From: Crenothrix sp. D3
Lineage (GTDB): Bacteria; Pseudomonadota; Gammaproteobacteria; Methylococcales; Methylomonadaceae
Length of the DNA: 64,000 bases
Direction: 5' to 3'
Assembly (NCBI GenBank): GCA_002134785.1
Contig: MBQZ01000040.1
Location: 1-64,000 of the forward strand
Shown: positions 16,042 to 26,100 of the stretch, in pieces
How the letters are laid out: every line of letters starts with the position of its first letter
How positions within the stretch are numbered: position 1 is the stretch's first letter
Translations under genes and position numbers: made by a program
The notes under the pieces: generated by a model
Told to the model about the DNA's origin: nothing
Database searches by the model: none
What the model saw: the letters and a program-made list of their open reading frames with translations, nothing else

Positions 16042-16092
16042 TTATTAAATAAGTATGTAATGGTTGATTTTTTACTTATACACGCTTAGACT
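16042..16092 (+). promoter_or_regulatory. csy1 upstream region with CC-PAM target of the pseudo-spacer and a candidate promoter
   Basis: Minus-strand positions 16061 downwards match the pseudo-spacer at positions 1-11 and 13-15; position 12 mismatches, and positions 16-20 do not match. The bases just 5' on that strand (16063-16062) are CC, the I-F PAM. Immediately downstream on the + strand, TTGATT (16064-16069) and TAGACT (16087-16092) with a 17-bp spacer form a plausible sigma70 promoter for csy1. A Csy complex bound here would abut the -35 box. Confidence 0.6.
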
Positions 16093-16136
16093 TCACACCG
16101 TGTCATCGTTCATCCAAAAATATTTAAGGAGTTTCT

Positions 16137-17405
16137 ATGATTGACCCTGCAATACAGACGTTTTTAACCGAACGCAAAGAAAGCTGGCTAAAAAAGAAAG
16201 TCGATAGCAAAACAACAGCAGAACAAGAGAGCGAACTAACACAAGAAGCCAATGAAAAGTTTGCATTGGATAATTGGTTACCCGATGCGGCAAAAAGAGC
16301 TAAACGATTATCGCTAGTCAGTCATCCCGCTAAATTTAGCCACCCTAGCGCGAAAACAAGCTCTGTTGTTGCAATAGCTGCAAAAAATACCGATGGTTTT
16401 GTTCGTACAGGTAATACGCTTGAATCATTAGATGTTTTTGGTGATGCCGCAGCAATGGATGTGTATAAATTTTTGAGCCTTGTCTTGGTAGACGGGCAAA
16501 CCGTACTAAGTCATTTAGAACAGCAAACGTCCACTATTCAACAACAATTCACCTTATCAACAGCAAACTACGCAGAACTAGCCCCCGCTTTATTAGCCAT
16601 AAAAGCGACTGATACCGAGAAGACAGTCACCAGCGCAATCGTCAAACAAGTGTATTTTCCCGTTGCAGCCAATGACTATCACCTGCTTTCAGTATTAACA
16701 CCGTCTAGTCTGATGTTTTCGCTCAAAAAACGGATTAATGCGATTCGTTTTCCTGACGATGAAAAAGCTAAAGCAGCTCTTACTTCTGCCCGCGAAGCTC
16801 GAAAGGAAAATAAGTCTTATGAAGGCGGTTATTCTGAAATTTATTCATTAACGGTTATCGGCTTTGGCGGGACTAAACCACAAAATATCAGCGTATTAAA
16901 CAGCCAAAACTACGGCACGGCTTACTTACTAGAATCACTGCCGCCGATATTCAAAAAACGCAATATCAACCCGCCTAAAAGCAATTTTTTCAGCAGCAGT
17001 TTAAGATTAAAAGACTTTCAGGAAGATTTTGATGCACTGCATAAGCAATTAAGCAGTGATATTAATAATATCCATGTAAAAAAGAAGCTCGAATGGATGA
17101 TTAAAAACATCATCTATCAAGTCGCTGACAAGCTCTGGCAAATTCGTTACCTAGACGCAGGCTGGTCAACATCGGACAACTACCAAAATCTCCCACAACC
17201 GCAAAAAATTTGGCTAGACCAAGCCTACCAAGACACACGACAACAACAAACCGACTGGCAAGATGACATAAAAACAGGGCTGGCGCGTTGGCTTGCTAAT
17301 AGTTACAAAGAGACCCAAGGCGATAAAGCATTATCTATCGACGATGACAGATACAAACCGCACTTTATCCGCCTAATTGAAGAATGTGAGGTCGCCTTAT
17401 TATGA
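16137..17405 (+). CDS. csy1: Type I-F Csy1 (Cas8f)
   Basis: A 422-residue Csy1, the large subunit of the I-F surveillance complex that with Csy2 forms the tail, recognises the CC PAM and recruits Cas2-3. Supporting features are the charged helical N-terminus (FLTERKESWLKKK), the central VIGFGGTKPQNISVLNSQN block typical of Csy1, and the C-terminal WLANSYKE helix bundle. The start is ATG 16137 with AAGGAG 8 nt upstream. It is first of the csy1-csy2-csy3-csy4 operon and overlaps csy2 by 4 nt. Its upstream region carries the putative autoregulatory target. Confidence 0.95.
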   Translation: MIDPAIQTFLTERKESWLKKKVDSKTTAEQESELTQEANEKFALDNWLPDAAKRAKRLSLVSHPAKFSHPSAKTSSVVAIAAKNTDGFVRTGNTLESLDVFGDAAAMDVYKFLSLVLVDGQTVLSHLEQQTSTIQQQFTLSTANYAELAPALLAIKATDTEKTVTSAIVKQVYFPVAANDYHLLSVLTPSSLMFSLKKRINAIRFPDDEKAKAALTSAREARKENKSYEGGYSEIYSLTVIGFGGTKPQNISVLNSQNYGTAYLLESLPPIFKKRNINPPKSNFFSSSLRLKDFQEDFDALHKQLSSDINNIHVKKKLEWMIKNIIYQVADKLWQIRYLDAGWSTSDNYQNLPQPQKIWLDQAYQDTRQQQTDWQDDIKTGLARWLANSYKETQGDKALSIDDDRYKPHFIRLIEECEVALL

Positions 17406-18316
17406 AAAATATCCTGTTAATCCCCTATATTCAAATCCACAACGCCAACGCCTTATCTAGCCCTTACACCATTGGCTTTCCTGCCATGACTGCGTGGCTT
17501 GGTGCAGCTCATGCCTTACAACGCCAACTTAAAACCCGCCATGACGACTTTGAGGATTTAGATTTTAAAAGCGTGGGTGTTGTCTGCCACGACATCAACC
17601 TGCAAACCTACAAAGGCGATAACGATTTTGTTTATTCAATCGTTGCTACTGGAAATCCTCTTGTTGAAAACAAAAAAAGAAAACAAGGTGAAAAGTGGGA
17701 AGAATTTGCTAGACCTCCATTTATCGAAGAAGCCCGCTGCCATTTAACCGTATCACTCGTGATTGAATATAGCTGTGAATATCCAGAAGACTTAACCGAA
17801 CACGTTGACCAACTCATCAAAGGCAAACTCAAATTTGCAGGCGGCGATGTCATCACCGCCAAAAAATCAGAAACCTTTGAAATTGATTTAGAAAACCAGA
17901 ACCAACTCATCACCAAACTCATGCCAGGATTTTGTCTCATTGAACGCCGAGACCTCATGCAACAAGCAATGGCAGACGGACAAGATGCCATTGATGCCTT
18001 GTTGGGTTATTTAACCATTAATCATAATAGTCAAACCGATGATAACGGCAAAGTCACATGGACAAGCACCCGCAAAACCAAAGGCTGGATAATCCCCATT
18101 GCCACAGGCTTTCACGGTATCAGCGACCTAGGATTTGCTGAAAACCAGCGCGATCCAGACACCCAACACCGCTTTGCAGAAAGCATCGTCACCTTAGGCG
18201 AATTTAAAATGCCGTATCGTATCGACAACCTAGACAAGATGCTATGGCAGTACCACACCGATATAGAAAACAACCTCTACCTTTGTCAACAAAAACAACC
18301 CATTAATCAACAGTAA
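17402..18316 (+). CDS. csy2: Type I-F Csy2 (Cas5f)
   Basis: A 304-residue RAMP-fold subunit that caps the 5' handle of the crRNA with Csy1. LLIPYIQIHNANALSSPYTI and GFPAMTAWLGAAHALQRQL near the start are the Csy2 signature, and SVGVVCHDINLQTYK follows. The late GFHGISDLGFAENQRDP block fits the family, and the length is typical. The ATG lies within the csy1 stop (ATGA), indicating coupling; csy3 starts 12 nt after its stop. Confidence 0.95.
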   Translation: MKNILLIPYIQIHNANALSSPYTIGFPAMTAWLGAAHALQRQLKTRHDDFEDLDFKSVGVVCHDINLQTYKGDNDFVYSIVATGNPLVENKKRKQGEKWEEFARPPFIEEARCHLTVSLVIEYSCEYPEDLTEHVDQLIKGKLKFAGGDVITAKKSETFEIDLENQNQLITKLMPGFCLIERRDLMQQAMADGQDAIDALLGYLTINHNSQTDDNGKVTWTSTRKTKGWIIPIATGFHGISDLGFAENQRDPDTQHRFAESIVTLGEFKMPYRIDNLDKMLWQYHTDIENNLYLCQQKQPINQQ

Positions 18317-18328
18317 GGAAAACACCTC

Positions 18329-19363
18329 ATGGCTAAAAACTCAACTATCGCATCCGTATTGGCTTTTGAAAAAAAATTGGTTCCCTCAGATGGTTTTATG
18401 TACGGCACAACTTGGCAAGAACGCAACAAACCTGAAGCAATCCAACCGCTTAAATTACGCGAAAAATCAGTGCGCGGCACAATATCTAACCGCCTTAAAC
18501 CCGCTATCAAAGGCGACCCATTAAAACTCAATGCCGAAGTCGAAAAACCCAATTTACAACGAGTTGACAGTTGCGCGTTAGGAGAAAATCAAGATACCCT
18601 AAAACTGCGTTTCACCCTCAAAGTCTTAAGCAACATTCAAACCCCTTCCGCCTGCAACAGCAAAGCCTTCAACGAAACCTATAGCCAAGCAGCCAATGAC
18701 TACATCGCCGCAGAAGGCTTCAAAGAACTGGCAAAACGTTACGCTATCAACATCGCCAATGCCCGTTTTCTATGGCGTAATCGTGTAGGCGTTGAAAACC
18801 TCGAAGTACACGTTAAACAGCTCAACCAAGACTCAGAAAAAAGCTGGACATTTAACGCAGGAAAAATTGGCTTGCGTGATTTTGAAAGCACTTTGCCAGA
18901 AATAGACGAACTGGCAACCGAAATCGCCAACGCTTTATCGGGCAAAGAAGACTTTTTACTGCTAGAAATTAACGCCTTTGCCCAAGTCGGTATCGCCCAA
19001 GATGTCTACCCCAGTGAAGAACTGGTCTTAGACAAAAGCACCGCGAAAGATAAAAAAAGCAAAATTCTCTATCACATTGACGGCATAGCAGGAATGCACT
19101 CGCAAAAAATCGGTAATGCGCTGCGCACCATTGACACATGGTATCCAGACTACCCAGAAACCAACACCCCGATTGCAATAGAACCTTACGGCGCAGTCAC
19201 CAACTTAGGCACAGCCTATCGAAACCCCAAAGCCAAGGCGGACTTCTTCACCTTGTTTGATAAATTTGCTACTGGCGAAACCTTGCCAACTAAAAACGAT
19301 GAACACTACGTCATGGCAGTATTAGTACGCGGCGGCGTATTTGGCGAAAGCGGCAAGGACTAA
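18329..19363 (+). CDS. csy3: Type I-F Csy3 (Cas7f) backbone subunit
   Basis: A 344-residue backbone subunit; six copies form the Csy filament along the crRNA spacer. ASVLAFEKKLVPSDGFMYGT at the start, FNETYSQAANDYI and RFLWRNRVGVENLEVHV in the middle and EPYGAVTNLGTAYR near the C-terminus are hallmarks of Cas7f. TAAGGAA upstream of ATG 18329 is the ribosome site. csy4 follows after 4 nt. The high need for this subunit would suit strong translation in the operon. Confidence 0.96.
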   Translation: MAKNSTIASVLAFEKKLVPSDGFMYGTTWQERNKPEAIQPLKLREKSVRGTISNRLKPAIKGDPLKLNAEVEKPNLQRVDSCALGENQDTLKLRFTLKVLSNIQTPSACNSKAFNETYSQAANDYIAAEGFKELAKRYAINIANARFLWRNRVGVENLEVHVKQLNQDSEKSWTFNAGKIGLRDFESTLPEIDELATEIANALSGKEDFLLLEINAFAQVGIAQDVYPSEELVLDKSTAKDKKSKILYHIDGIAGMHSQKIGNALRTIDTWYPDYPETNTPIAIEPYGAVTNLGTAYRNPKAKADFFTLFDKFATGETLPTKNDEHYVMAVLVRGGVFGESGKD

Positions 19364-19367
19364 GGCA

Positions 19368-19949
19368 ATGAAGCACTACCTAGACATTACCTTACTACCA
19401 GACCCCGAAACGCCGCTTTATTTCCTATGGGAAAAAGTCTACCAACAACTGCATTTAGCATTGGTTGCAATAAAAGACCCAGACAACAAAGTCAAAATTG
19501 GCGTTGCGTTTCCTCACTACGACGAAGCGCAACATCAACTTGGCTGTAAATTAAGACTACTAGCACCAACCAGTGAACTGTTAGAAAAATTGAACATAAC
19601 CCAATGGCTGTCCCGACTCAGTGACTATGTACACATTAGCTCCATTAAAGCCGTACCCGAAAAAATAACAGCTTATGCCGTGTTTAAACGAATACAGCTT
19701 AAAACCAACACGGCAAGACTCGCAAAACGTAAAGCCAAACGAGAAAGCATTACCCCCCAGCAAGCCTTAGCCAATTTGCAGGGGTATCAAGAAAAAACCA
19801 GCAGACTGCCTTACATTTATGTGAATAGTCAGCGTACAAAACAAAGGTATCGCTTACTGATAGCAAGAATAGAAACCAGCAACACCCAAATAACCGCTGA
19901 TTTTAGTTGCTATGGATTAAGTTCGACCAGTCCAGTTCCTGTCTTTTAA
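19368..19949 (+). CDS. csy4: Type I-F crRNA endonuclease Csy4 (Cas6f)
   Basis: A 193-residue Cas6f that cuts pre-crRNA at the 3' base of the repeat hairpin, leaving an 8-nt CUUAGAAA handle. His29 lies exactly where the catalytic His of characterised Csy4 does (YQQLHLALVAI), and Ser154 in YVNSQRTKQRY fits the second catalytic residue. The basic helix TARLAKRKAKRE near residues 120-131 suits hairpin groove binding. ATG 19368 is used, with AAGG upstream; a GTG at 19341 would overlap csy3. Leader and array follow directly. Confidence 0.95.
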   Translation: MKHYLDITLLPDPETPLYFLWEKVYQQLHLALVAIKDPDNKVKIGVAFPHYDEAQHQLGCKLRLLAPTSELLEKLNITQWLSRLSDYVHISSIKAVPEKITAYAVFKRIQLKTNTARLAKRKAKRESITPQQALANLQGYQEKTSRLPYIYVNSQRTKQRYRLLIARIETSNTQITADFSCYGLSSTSPVPVF

Positions 19950-20135
19950 ATACATTAGGTGTTCACTCTCGCATCCCGAGTTTAACCAAGAATACTTATT
20001 TTTGACCTTTATTTTTTGCTCTTTAAAAATAGATAATTAAATCAATAAGTTAGATTGAGCGATTTTTTCATTGGTAAAAACAGGAAAAATCGCTTAAGCT
20101 ATTGATGCGTTTAAATTTTTTGGATTTAGCGCACT
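19950..20135 (+). promoter_or_regulatory. Leader of the long I-F array
   Basis: An AT-rich 186-bp stretch between csy4 and the first repeat with no gene. It should hold the array promoter and the integration-host-factor-type signals used for spacer insertion. I cannot assign individual boxes with confidence. Confidence 0.6.
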
Positions 20136-23100
20136 GTTCACTGCCGCACAGGCAGCTTAGAAAATCACTGTTGACATTGAAAATAACGCTTGAGCGTTCA
20201 CTGCCGCACAGGCAGCTTAGAAATTGAGTTACGATACTGTTTATCATCTATAGGCGTTCACTGCCGCACAGGCAGCTTAGAAACTTCAGCGTTAAGAAAA
20301 TTATTTTATGGCTGGGTTCACTGCCGCACAGGCAGCTTAGAAAATTAGTGAGCGTAGGTGCGCTATGTTTGAGTTGTTCACTGCCGCACAGGCAGCTTAG
20401 AAAAACCAAAGCCTTTTAATGTGATTCTATGGCTGGTTCACTGCCGCACAGGCAGCTTAGAAAAATACTCGCCCATTTGCCCCGTTCTAAGCCGCGTTCA
20501 CTGCCGCACAGGCAGCTTAGAAAAGGTACCGGCAAAACAGCATGGATGCTTCAACGTTCACTGCCGCACAGGCAGCTTAGAAAGCTAGTAGACTTTTGAA
20601 TAGGCGAATCCTCTGGTTCACTGCCGCACAGGCAGCTTAGAAAACGCAAACGCCAAAATTATAGGTTTAATTTTAGTTCACTGCCGCACAGGCAGCTTAG
20701 AAAAACACGGGGTCGCCAAATTCTTTGCACTTCGTGTTCACTGCCGCACAGGCAGCTTAGAAATGAGTCCGCTCCTGCTTATGTACCTTTGCTCAGTTCA
20801 CTGCCGCACAGGCAGCTTAGAAAGACTTTGAAAAAAATAGAGCCATTATGGTTAAGTTCACTGCCGCACAGGCAGCTTAGAAATTGATGATTCATTGCTA
20901 GGTGATTTATCCGTAGTTCACTGCCGCACAGGCAGCTTAGAAATGTCATTGCAGGTGTACCTGAGTCCGCTCCTGGTTCACTGCCGCACAGGCAGCTTAG
21001 AAATACAACAAGACGTACACGACAGCCGCCAATTTGTTCACTGCCGCACAGGCAGCTTAGAAAATAGTTGTTGCATATCAATCGTGTGCAGACTGGTTCA
21101 CTGCCGCACAGGCAGCTTAGAAATGTCAGCATTAAAGTTATGCGCGGCGATGACCGTTCACTGCCGCACAGGCAGCTTAGAAACATTATGAACGGTGATT
21201 TTATCGAAGAGTGTGGTTCACTGCCGCACAGGCAGCTTAGAAAAATTAATCCGCGCATTATTTCCAATAATGCTAGTTCACTGCCGCACAGGCAGCTTAG
21301 AAAAATGAAAACTGGACAGCACATCACGTTACGCCGTTCACTGCCGCACAGGCAGCTTAGAAAGCTTAGTAGAGCATGACAAGCGTAGCGTTGTCGTTCA
21401 CTGCCGCACAGGCAGCTTAGAAATAGCGATTTCTGCTGTCATGCTCCTGTGGCATGTTCACTGCCGCACAGGCAGCTTAGAAAAAAATACAGAATTAAAA
21501 GCCTAAAAATCGAACGTTCACTGCCGCACAGGCAGCTTAGAAAAAATAGCGTTCATGGCTGCACTGCTGATAATTGTTCACTGCCGCACAGGCAGCTTAG
21601 AAAGTTGCATATTGCCCGTCTTTAACGTCTACGCCGTTCACTGCCGCACAGGCAGCTTAGAAAGCTTTATTAAGACGTGTTACAGGTACGTCCAAGTTCA
21701 CTGCCGCACAGGCAGCTTAGAAAAAAAGGGCGAAACTAGACCTGCCCAAAAGGGCGTTCACTGCCGCACAGGCAGCTTAGAAATCAAATCTATCGAGCTT
21801 TATATAACCTTTATAGTTCACTGCCGCACAGGCAGCTTAGAAAAGGTGTGCCTGTAATTAGCGTTATCATAACGTGTTCACTGCCGCACAGGCAGCTTAG
21901 AAATCACAATCTTCACATCTTTGGCTGTGGTTCACGTTCACTGCCGCACAGGCAGCTTAGAAATAAAACAGCCGATAAACCACCTGATACAACCAGTTCA
22001 CTGCCGCACAGGCAGCTTAGAAAGTCAATTAAATACTCACTAATTTGTTTTGGTACGTTCACTGCCGCACAGGCAGCTTAGAAAAGAATCCAGCCATCAT
22101 GCACACCAACACAAAAGTTCACTGCCGCACAGGCAGCTTAGAAAAGCTTTCACATTCTTTCTTGCTGGTTTCTAGCGTTCACTGCCGCACAGGCAGCTTA
22201 GAAAACGACTATTAAACTTTCGGGTTCTTTCCAGTTGTTCACTGCCGCACAGGCAGCTTAGAAAAGTAATGGATGCTATCCGTAGTCGTTTTCATCGTTC
22301 ACTGCCGCACAGGCAGCTTAGAAAAAAATATGTATTTTTGGATGTCTCTGATAGTCGTTCACTGCCGCACAGGCAGCTTAGAAAATTAACTGTTAAGCCT
22401 TTCAACTATAACCGAAGTTCACTGCCGCACAGGCAGCTTAGAAACTGAATTGCTACCGCGCCCCGTGGGTTGGCGCAGTTCACTGCCGCACAGGCAGCTT
22501 AGAAATTAAATCCCTGCCCAGTTTCTTCTACGTCCAAGTTCACTGCCGCACAGGCAGCTTAGAAAAATAGAGCAAACATATCAGGGTCGCTATCGTCGTT
22601 CACTGCCGCACAGGCAGCTTAGAAAAACACTAACCGAGGCTCAAACATTATTCCAATGTTCACTGCCGCACAGGCAGCTTAGAAATGATATTCATCTAAT
22701 TGAGAAGAAAGCCACGGGTTCACTGCCGCACAGGCAGCTTAGAAAAACGCTTACACCAAGCGCAAAGTAAAGAATTTGTTCACTGCCGCACAGGCAGCTT
22801 AGAAATGTAAAACCTGCAATTTTATAGACGTGTGCGGTGTTCACTGCCGCACAGGCAGCTTAGAAACATCATTGTTGCTTTAGTCACCGCTTTATCAAGT
22901 TCACTGCCGCACAGGCAGCTTAGAAACTAGATGGTTGAACCTTATCCTGCCCATTGTAGTTCACTGCCGCACAGGCAGCTTAGAAAGATAACGTCTGCCC
23001 ATTCACATATCATTGCTGGTTCACTGCCGCACAGGCAGCTTAGAAATAAAAGCCAATAACCACCCAATGCAGTTTGCGGTTCACTGCCGCACAGGCAGCT

Positions 23101-26100
23101 TAGAAAAATGGTGGCAAACACTATCTTGGCATGAGGGTGTTCACTGCCGCACAGGCAGCTTAGAAAATATCCTTATTTCCTAAAGTGCCATTTTTGGCGT
23201 TCACTGCCGCACAGGCAGCTTAGAAATTTACATCAGTTCTCTTGATATTACTTACTTTGTTCACTGCCGCACAGGCAGCTTAGAAATACTAAGCAACGTC
23301 TTAACGTGATGTGATTTCGTTCACTGCCGCACAGGCAGCTTAGAAATGTCGCGGTGGTTGCGCCGTCATTTGTTGATAGTTCACTGCCGCACAGGCAGCT
23401 TAGAAAAGTCGATTGTGTTGTCGTTTGCGGGTGCGTTGGTTCACTGCCGCACAGGCAGCTTAGAAATGCTAAAGCAAAAGAAGAGCCTGCGTTAGGTAGT
23501 TCACTGCCGCACAGGCAGCTTAGAAATATTTGACGATTACCGCTGGGGAATTTGACCAGTTCACTGCCGCACAGGCAGCTTAGAAAGCAACGATGAAGAG
23601 GTTCAAAAAGAAATCAACGTTCACTGCCGCACAGGCAGCTTAGAAAGCTTTAGACCCACCAAACTGCATCATTGCCGCGTTCACTGCCGCACAGGCAGCT
23701 TAGAAATGTGTAATCACTCATAACTCTATTTTGTCCATGTTCACTGCCGCACAGGCAGCTTAGAAAACGAAAACACCGGCACGGAAAAAGCCAGCACAGT
23801 TCACTGCCGCACAGGCAGCTTAGAAACCGCACCGAGCGATTTATTATCAATTGTTATGGTTCACTGCCGCACAGGCAGCTTAGAAATTACCTGCGTTCAT
23901 TTCACGGAGTTTGTTGTAGTTCACTGCCGCACAGGCAGCTTAGAAATTGTAGCACAGGGGCTTGAGTTACTTTGAGCAGTTCACTGCCGCACAGGCAGCT
24001 TAGAAATTTTAATTAAAACGCACCCCAGTTTAGACAGTGTTCACTGCCGCACAGGCAGCTTAGAAAGTGTAGTTCGCGTATTGAGACTTTTGGCATTAGT
24101 TCACTGCCGCACAGGCAGCTTAGAAAGTTTTATGATAGTTGCCATGCTGTGATGTAATGTTCACTGCCGCACAGGCAGCTTAGAAATTGAAAATGTGCGG
24201 GCATAGCTTCAATAATTTGTTCACTGCCGCACAGGCAGCTTAGAAACCCTGCCCTTTTCACTTTAGGCGAATAAATAGGTTCACTGCCGCACAGGCAGCT
24301 TAGAAAGATGATTTTGAGTCGATTAGAAGCATTCTTGAGTTCACTGCCGCACAGGCAGCTTAGAAATAGCCATTTGAGTAACAGCGGGCGTAAGTACAGT
24401 TCACTGCCGCACAGGCAGCTTAGAAATGTATCGCATAATCGGCAAGGTCAATACCAGCGTTCACTGCCGCACAGGCAGCTTAGAAATGTACCCACGCCTA
24501 CTATTTCGCCATGTACAGGTTCACTGCCGCACAGGCAGCTTAGAAATTAGTAATGCTCATTTCTCAGCCTCCAAAAAAGTTCACTGCCGCACAGGCAGCT
24601 TAGAAATAAGTTCCCAGAAATCGGAGAATATGAAGGCTGTTCACTGCCGCACAGGCAGCTTAGAAATGCTTTGTCAGTATGAGTTCCAAACAGAAATTGT
24701 TCACTGCCGCACAGGCAGCTTAGAAAGCCACCCTCGCACAAGGCATTTTCACCTTGCCGTTCACTGCCGCACAGGCAGCTTAGAAAAGTTTACTTAGTAC
24801 AAAACATCGGCAGATTGCGTTCACTGCCGCACAGGCAGCTTAGAAAATTGCACTCGCTGTCGAAAAACGCAACATTACGTTCACTGCCGCACAGGCAGCT
24901 TAGAAAATCAATCTACGATTTATCAGAACAAGAAATTTGTTCACTGCCGCACAGGCAGCTTAGAAAAATACATTCAAGCTGTTAGCAGACCACCAGCAGT
25001 TCACTGCCGCACAGGCAGCTTAGAAAGTTGGCAGGTGTAGCTGACTGCACGATTTTATGTTCACTGCCGCACAGGCAGCTTAGAAATTTAACGCCAGTTC
25101 TATTCCTTTGTCGTTAAAGTTCACTGCCGCACAGGCAGCTTAGAAAATGCTATCAACTATCAATTCATCGCCTATTCTGTTCACTGCCGCACAGGCAGCT
25201 TAGAAAATTGTTTGCGGTGCTTGCGTATTTTTCCGCCTGTTCACTGCCGCACAGGCAGCTTAGAAATTTAAAAGCTCTATTGCATTTGTGTTTTTCCCGT
25301 TCACTGCCGCACAGGCAGCTTAGAAAAGAAATCGGCGAATATGAAGGATTATGCCCGAGTTCACTGCCGCACAGGCAGCTTAGAAAAGTACATGGCGTGG
25401 GCTAGTGTTGCTTGCAACGTTCACTGCCGCACAGGCAGCTTAGAAAAATTTTTCATAGTTCTAATACCTAAATTTTTGGTTCACTGCCGCACAGGCAGCT
25501 TAGAAAAGAATTATTCGCCCACGATGCCACAGTGTATGGTTCACTGCCGCACAGGCAGCTTAGAAAGTTATGGCGATTTTAGCGACACATCATGCTAAGT
25601 TCACTGCCGCACAGGCAGCTTAGAAAAACCAGCACGCGCCCACGACCGATTAACATTAGTTCACTGCCGCACAGGCAGCTTAGAAAATTTTGCACAGTGA
25701 CGAATAACGCTGCCATTAGTTCACTGCCGCACAGGCAGCTTAGAAAAATTATCACGCGATAACCCTATTGCTTACACTGTTCACTGCCGCACAGGCAGCT
25801 TAGAAAAGTGGGTTGGCGCATATTGATTGCTCCCGTGAGTTCACTGCCGCACAGGCAGCTTAGAAAACCCGTAGCCATCAACAGCTTAGTCCATCCTTGT
25901 TCACTGCCGCACAGGCAGCTTAGAAAAGTTTGCGCCGTCATTCAGAAAGTTAGGCATAGTTCACTGCCGCACAGGCAGCTTAGAAATAAACGTTATAAAG
26001 CCGATAAACGAGTTTTTAGTTCACTGCCGCACAGGCAGCTTAGAAAGTGAATGACTTGCCTGCATGGAATCCTGACTAGTTCACTGCCGCACAGGCAGCT

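Noticed and set aside
15995-16136. Possible small toxin gene (CreT type) in the cas3-csy1 gap
   Set aside because: No short frame with a ribosome site was found, and the pseudo-spacer target abuts the csy1 promoter, which fits cas autoregulation rather than a toxin-antitoxin RNA pair.
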